41,783 nucleotides of DNA from Clostridiales bacterium. GTDB taxonomy: Bacteria > Bacillota > Clostridia > Oscillospirales > Oscillospiraceae. The DNA lies in the NCBI GenBank assembly GCA_021202515.1, contig JAJQCW010000024.1:1-41783 (forward strand). Reading direction: 5' to 3'. Shown in pieces: positions 39,671-41,783 of the stretch. Position 1 is the stretch's first letter; the number at the start of each line of letters is the position of its first letter. The notes below the pieces were generated by a model that was given only the letters and a program-made list of their open reading frames with translations, had not been told where the DNA came from and did not search any database. A program made the position numbers and the translations under genes.

Positions 39671-40882
39671 ATGGAACAGGAATACAACACCATCGACCAG
39701 GCGCTGGACGACCTGCGCTCCGGGCGCATTATCGTCGTCATCGACGACCCGGACCGGGAAAACGAGGGGGACATGATTTGCGCGGCCCAGTTCGCCACCA
39801 CGGAAAACGTCAACTTTATGGCCGTTTACGCCAAAGGCTTGATCTGCACCCCCATGAGCGCGGATGTGGCGGCCCGGCTGGGCCTGGAACAGATGGTCAA
39901 GGTGAACACCGACAACCACTCCACCGCCTTCACCGTGTCCATCGACCATGTGGACACCACCACCGGTATCTCCGCCGCCGAGCGTGGGTACACCTGCCGC
40001 AAATGCGTGGACCCAGCCACCAGGCCGGAGGAACTGCGCCGTCCCGGTCACGTGTTCCCGCTGGTGGCCCGGCGGGGTGGCGTGCTGATCCGCAGCGGCC
40101 ACACCGAGGCCACGGTGGATTTGTGCCGCTTGGCGGGGCTGGATGAGTGCGGCCTCTGCTGCGAAATCATGCGGGAGGACGGCACCATGATGCGCACCAC
40201 TGAGCTGCTGGCGCTGGCAAAAGAGCTGGGTTTGAAGGTCATCACCATCCACGACCTCCAGGACTATCTGCGGGTCCATGAAAAACACGTGGTCCGGGAG
40301 GCGTGCGCCAAACTGCCCACTCAGTACGGGCAGTTCCAAATCTACGGCTACGTCAACGATTTGACCGGGGAACACCACCTGGCCCTGGTGAAGGGCGATT
40401 TGGGCGACGGGGAAAACGTCCTCTGCCGGGTCCACTCGGAATGTCTCACCGGGGACACCTTCGGTTCCCTCCGGTGCGACTGCGGCTTGCAGCTCCAACA
40501 GGCCATGACCCAGGTGGAGCAGGAAGGGCGGGGCGTCGTCCTCTATATGCGGCAGGAGGGCCGGGGCATCGGCCTCATCAACAAGCTGAAAGCCTACGAG
40601 CTACAGGAGCAGGGGCTGGACACGGTGGAGGCCAACGTCCGGCTGGGCTTCGCCCCCGACCTGCGGGAGTACTGGGTGGGGGCGCAGATCCTGGCCGACT
40701 TGGGAGTGAAATCCCTGCGGCTGCTGACCAACAACCCGGACAAGGTCTATGGGCTGTCCGGCTTCGGGCTGGAGATTCGGGAGCGGGTGCCCATCGAGGT
40801 ACCGCCCCAGCGGTACGACTCCTTCTATCTGAAAACAAAACAGAAGAAGATGGGGCATATTTTCACCCAAATCAAAGTGTGA
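39671..40882 (+). CDS. ribBA: Bifunctional DHBP synthase / GTP cyclohydrolase II
   Basis: A 403-aa fusion that supplies both riboflavin precursors. Residues about 1-200 are 3,4-dihydroxy-2-butanone 4-phosphate synthase ([45 protein letters not shown]). Residues about 205-403 are GTP cyclohydrolase II with zinc ligands in [17 protein letters not shown] and RQEGRGIGL. It begins 12 bp after ribE with GGAGG. Confidence 0.97.
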   Translation: MEQEYNTIDQALDDLRSGRIIVVIDDPDRENEGDMICAAQFATTENVNFMAVYAKGLICTPMSADVAARLGLEQMVKVNTDNHSTAFTVSIDHVDTTTGISAAERGYTCRKCVDPATRPEELRRPGHVFPLVARRGGVLIRSGHTEATVDLCRLAGLDECGLCCEIMREDGTMMRTTELLALAKELGLKVITIHDLQDYLRVHEKHVVREACAKLPTQYGQFQIYGYVNDLTGEHHLALVKGDLGDGENVLCRVHSECLTGDTFGSLRCDCGLQLQQAMTQVEQEGRGVVLYMRQEGRGIGLINKLKAYELQEQGLDTVEANVRLGFAPDLREYWVGAQILADLGVKSLRLLTNNPDKVYGLSGFGLEIRERVPIEVPPQRYDSFYLKTKQKKMGHIFTQIKV

Positions 40883-40901
40883 ATCAATGTGCAATTACGG
40901 A

Positions 40902-41053
40902 GAACCCCTCCGCCGTCAAGCGGCGCTTCCGAGACTTCGCTTCTCCCTGCGCCACCGCCTGAAGGCGGCGGCGCTCTCCTCTCCCAACCGACCACCCCTC
41001 TTGCCTCCCCTGAAAGGGGAGGGGGACCATGCGAAGCATGGTGGAGGGGTTTC
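40902..41053 (+). repeat. Modular hairpin repeat, copy 6, with terminal inverted repeats
   Basis: Begins AACCCCTCCGCC and ends GGTGGAGGGGTTT, so the outer ends are inverted repeats. Inside are the modules GTCAAGCGGCGC, CCGCC-TGAA-GGCGG, an internal reverse-type terminus (ACCACCCCTCTTGCC), CCCCTGAAAGGGG and CCATGC-GAA-GCATGG. It interrupts the rib operon between ribBA and ribH, but no terminator-like T-run is seen. Confidence 0.85.
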
Positions 41054-41132
41054 ACACCGAATTTACTGTTAAAGCTGATTCAAAAGGATAACCAACCTTT
41101 AAAATATCTAAAAATACAGGAGGAATCACACC

Positions 41133-41606
41133 ATGAAAGAAATTCGCGTTTTGGAAGGAAAAGTCGTCGCCCCCAAGGGCATGAAGGTGGGCATCATCGC
41201 CTCCCGGTTCAATGAAATCATCGTGAACAAGCTGCTGGGCGGCGCGGTAGACGGTCTGGTCCGCCACGGCGTAGACGAGGACAACATCACCGCCGCCTGG
41301 GTGCCGGGGGCCTTTGAAATCCCTGTTGTCGCCTCCAAAATGGCCCAGTCCGGGGAGTACGACGCGGTCATCTGCGTGGGCGCGGTCATCCGAGGGGACA
41401 CCTCTCACTACGACTACGTGTGCAACGAGGTCTCCAAGGGCATCGCCCAGGTGGGGCTGGCCACAGGGGTGCCGGTGCTGTTCGGCGTCATCACCACCGA
41501 GAACATCGAGCAGGCCATTGCCCGCGCAGGCAGCAAGGCGGGCAACAAGGGCTATGACTGCGCCCTCTCCGCCATCGAGATGGTCAATCTGATGAATCAG
41601 ATGTAA
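41133..41606 (+). CDS. ribH: 6,7-dimethyl-8-ribityllumazine synthase
   Basis: RibH condenses the RibD pyrimidine product with the RibB butanone phosphate to give lumazine, the RibE substrate. The 157-aa protein has [12 protein letters not shown], the substrate loop WVPGAFEIP, the segment [14 protein letters not shown] with the catalytic H, and [17 protein letters not shown] lies 9 nt before the ATG. It completes the rib operon, 250 bp after ribBA with a modular repeat in between. Confidence 0.97.
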   Translation: MKEIRVLEGKVVAPKGMKVGIIASRFNEIIVNKLLGGAVDGLVRHGVDEDNITAAWVPGAFEIPVVASKMAQSGEYDAVICVGAVIRGDTSHYDYVCNEVSKGIAQVGLATGVPVLFGVITTENIEQAIARAGSKAGNKGYDCALSAIEMVNLMNQM

Positions 41607-41619
41607 ACCAACGCCGCAA

Positions 41620-41672
41620 AACAGCGCCGCGGGATTCTGTGGAATCTGCGCGGCGCTGTTGGTTATTTTTTT
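41620..41672 (+). terminator. Terminator of the riboflavin operon
   Basis: AACAGCGCCGCG (41620-41631) pairs with CGCGGCGCTGTT (41649-41660), with an inner GATTC/GAATC stem, followed by seven T (41666-41672). Confidence 0.92.
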
Positions 41673-41724
41673 AACTTTATATATCCATATGGTACAAGTT
41701 TCTTACAAAGAACTGCTTCCCCGC

Positions 41725-41783
41725 AACTGACCACCCCTCTTGCCTCCCCTGTGAAGCGCTGGCCGAATGGCCAATTCCTCTTT
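41725..41783 (-). repeat. Modular hairpin repeat, copy 7 (cut by the window end)
   Basis: Starts AACTGACCACCCCTCTTGCC. From 41746 to the window end (41783) it is the exact reverse complement of 10251-10288, including the GGCC palindrome nested in copy 3. The rest lies outside the window. Confidence 0.8.

Overview
The window is a chromosomal stretch of about 41.8 kb from a Gram-positive anaerobe, most likely a butyrate-forming gut member of the Clostridia (Oscillospiraceae-like). The evidence is GC-rich coding DNA with AT-rich promoters of the TTGACA/TATAAT type, AGGAGG ribosome binding sites, a butyrate gene cluster (crt-hbd-bcd-etfB-etfA), a YtvI-like sporulation protein, WhiA/RapZ, a direct-acting GlnRS, and Firmicutes-type leader RNAs (FMN, manganese yybP-ykoY, L10). 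The genus is inference; no 16S or species marker is present.

Layout. 1-0.6 kb: a gene-free stretch with 23-bp tandem repeats and a perfect palindrome, ending at tRNA-Gln(CUG). 0.7-5.1 kb: murC (-), a PTS EIIA-Glc protein and glnS (+). 5.2-5.9 kb: a small orphan gene (-) preceded by a leader with two tandem, mutually similar structured RNA units and an intrinsic terminator; this is the best candidate here for an undescribed regulatory system. 5.9-10.9 kb (-): M18 aminopeptidase, aspartate kinase, homoserine dehydrogenase and an UPF0735 ACT protein. 11-14.4 kb: a YtvI/AI-2E family membrane protein (+) convergent with a class A PBP (-). 14.8-19.3 kb (+): murB, rapZ, whiA and a secreted CHAP-type hydrolase. 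19.4-24.7 kb (-): the butyrate operon, with a duplicated crt 3' end and a chain of palindromes between crt and hbd. 25-30.6 kb (+): manganese riboswitch, P-type cation ATPase, FeoA-FeoB fusion and FeoB-associated Cys-rich peptide. 30.6-33.4 kb (+): LysR regulator and a redox operon (MerR-tail-like peptide, flavodoxin, ABM monooxygenase, carboxymuconolactone decarboxylase-cupin). 33.5-37.2 kb (-): rpmG-secE-nusG-rplK-rplA and rplJ-rplL. 37.5-41.6 kb (+): FMN riboswitch and a complete ribD-ribE-ribBA-ribH operon.

How the parts fit. Riboflavin synthesis supplies FAD/FMN for Bcd, EtfAB and flavodoxin. A Rex-like operator lies just downstream of the crt promoter, which suggests control of butyrate formation by the NADH/NAD+ ratio. 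The manganese riboswitch precedes both a P-type ATPase and the ferrous iron transporter, which links Mn and Fe homeostasis. murC, murB, the class A PBP, RapZ, WhiA and the CHAP hydrolase all concern the cell envelope.

A family of modular, hairpin-built intergenic repeats (seven copies, about 90-185 bp) is scattered between transcription units. Individual palindromes are inserted or exchanged between copies. All calls come from reading the sequence and translations; no database search was run.
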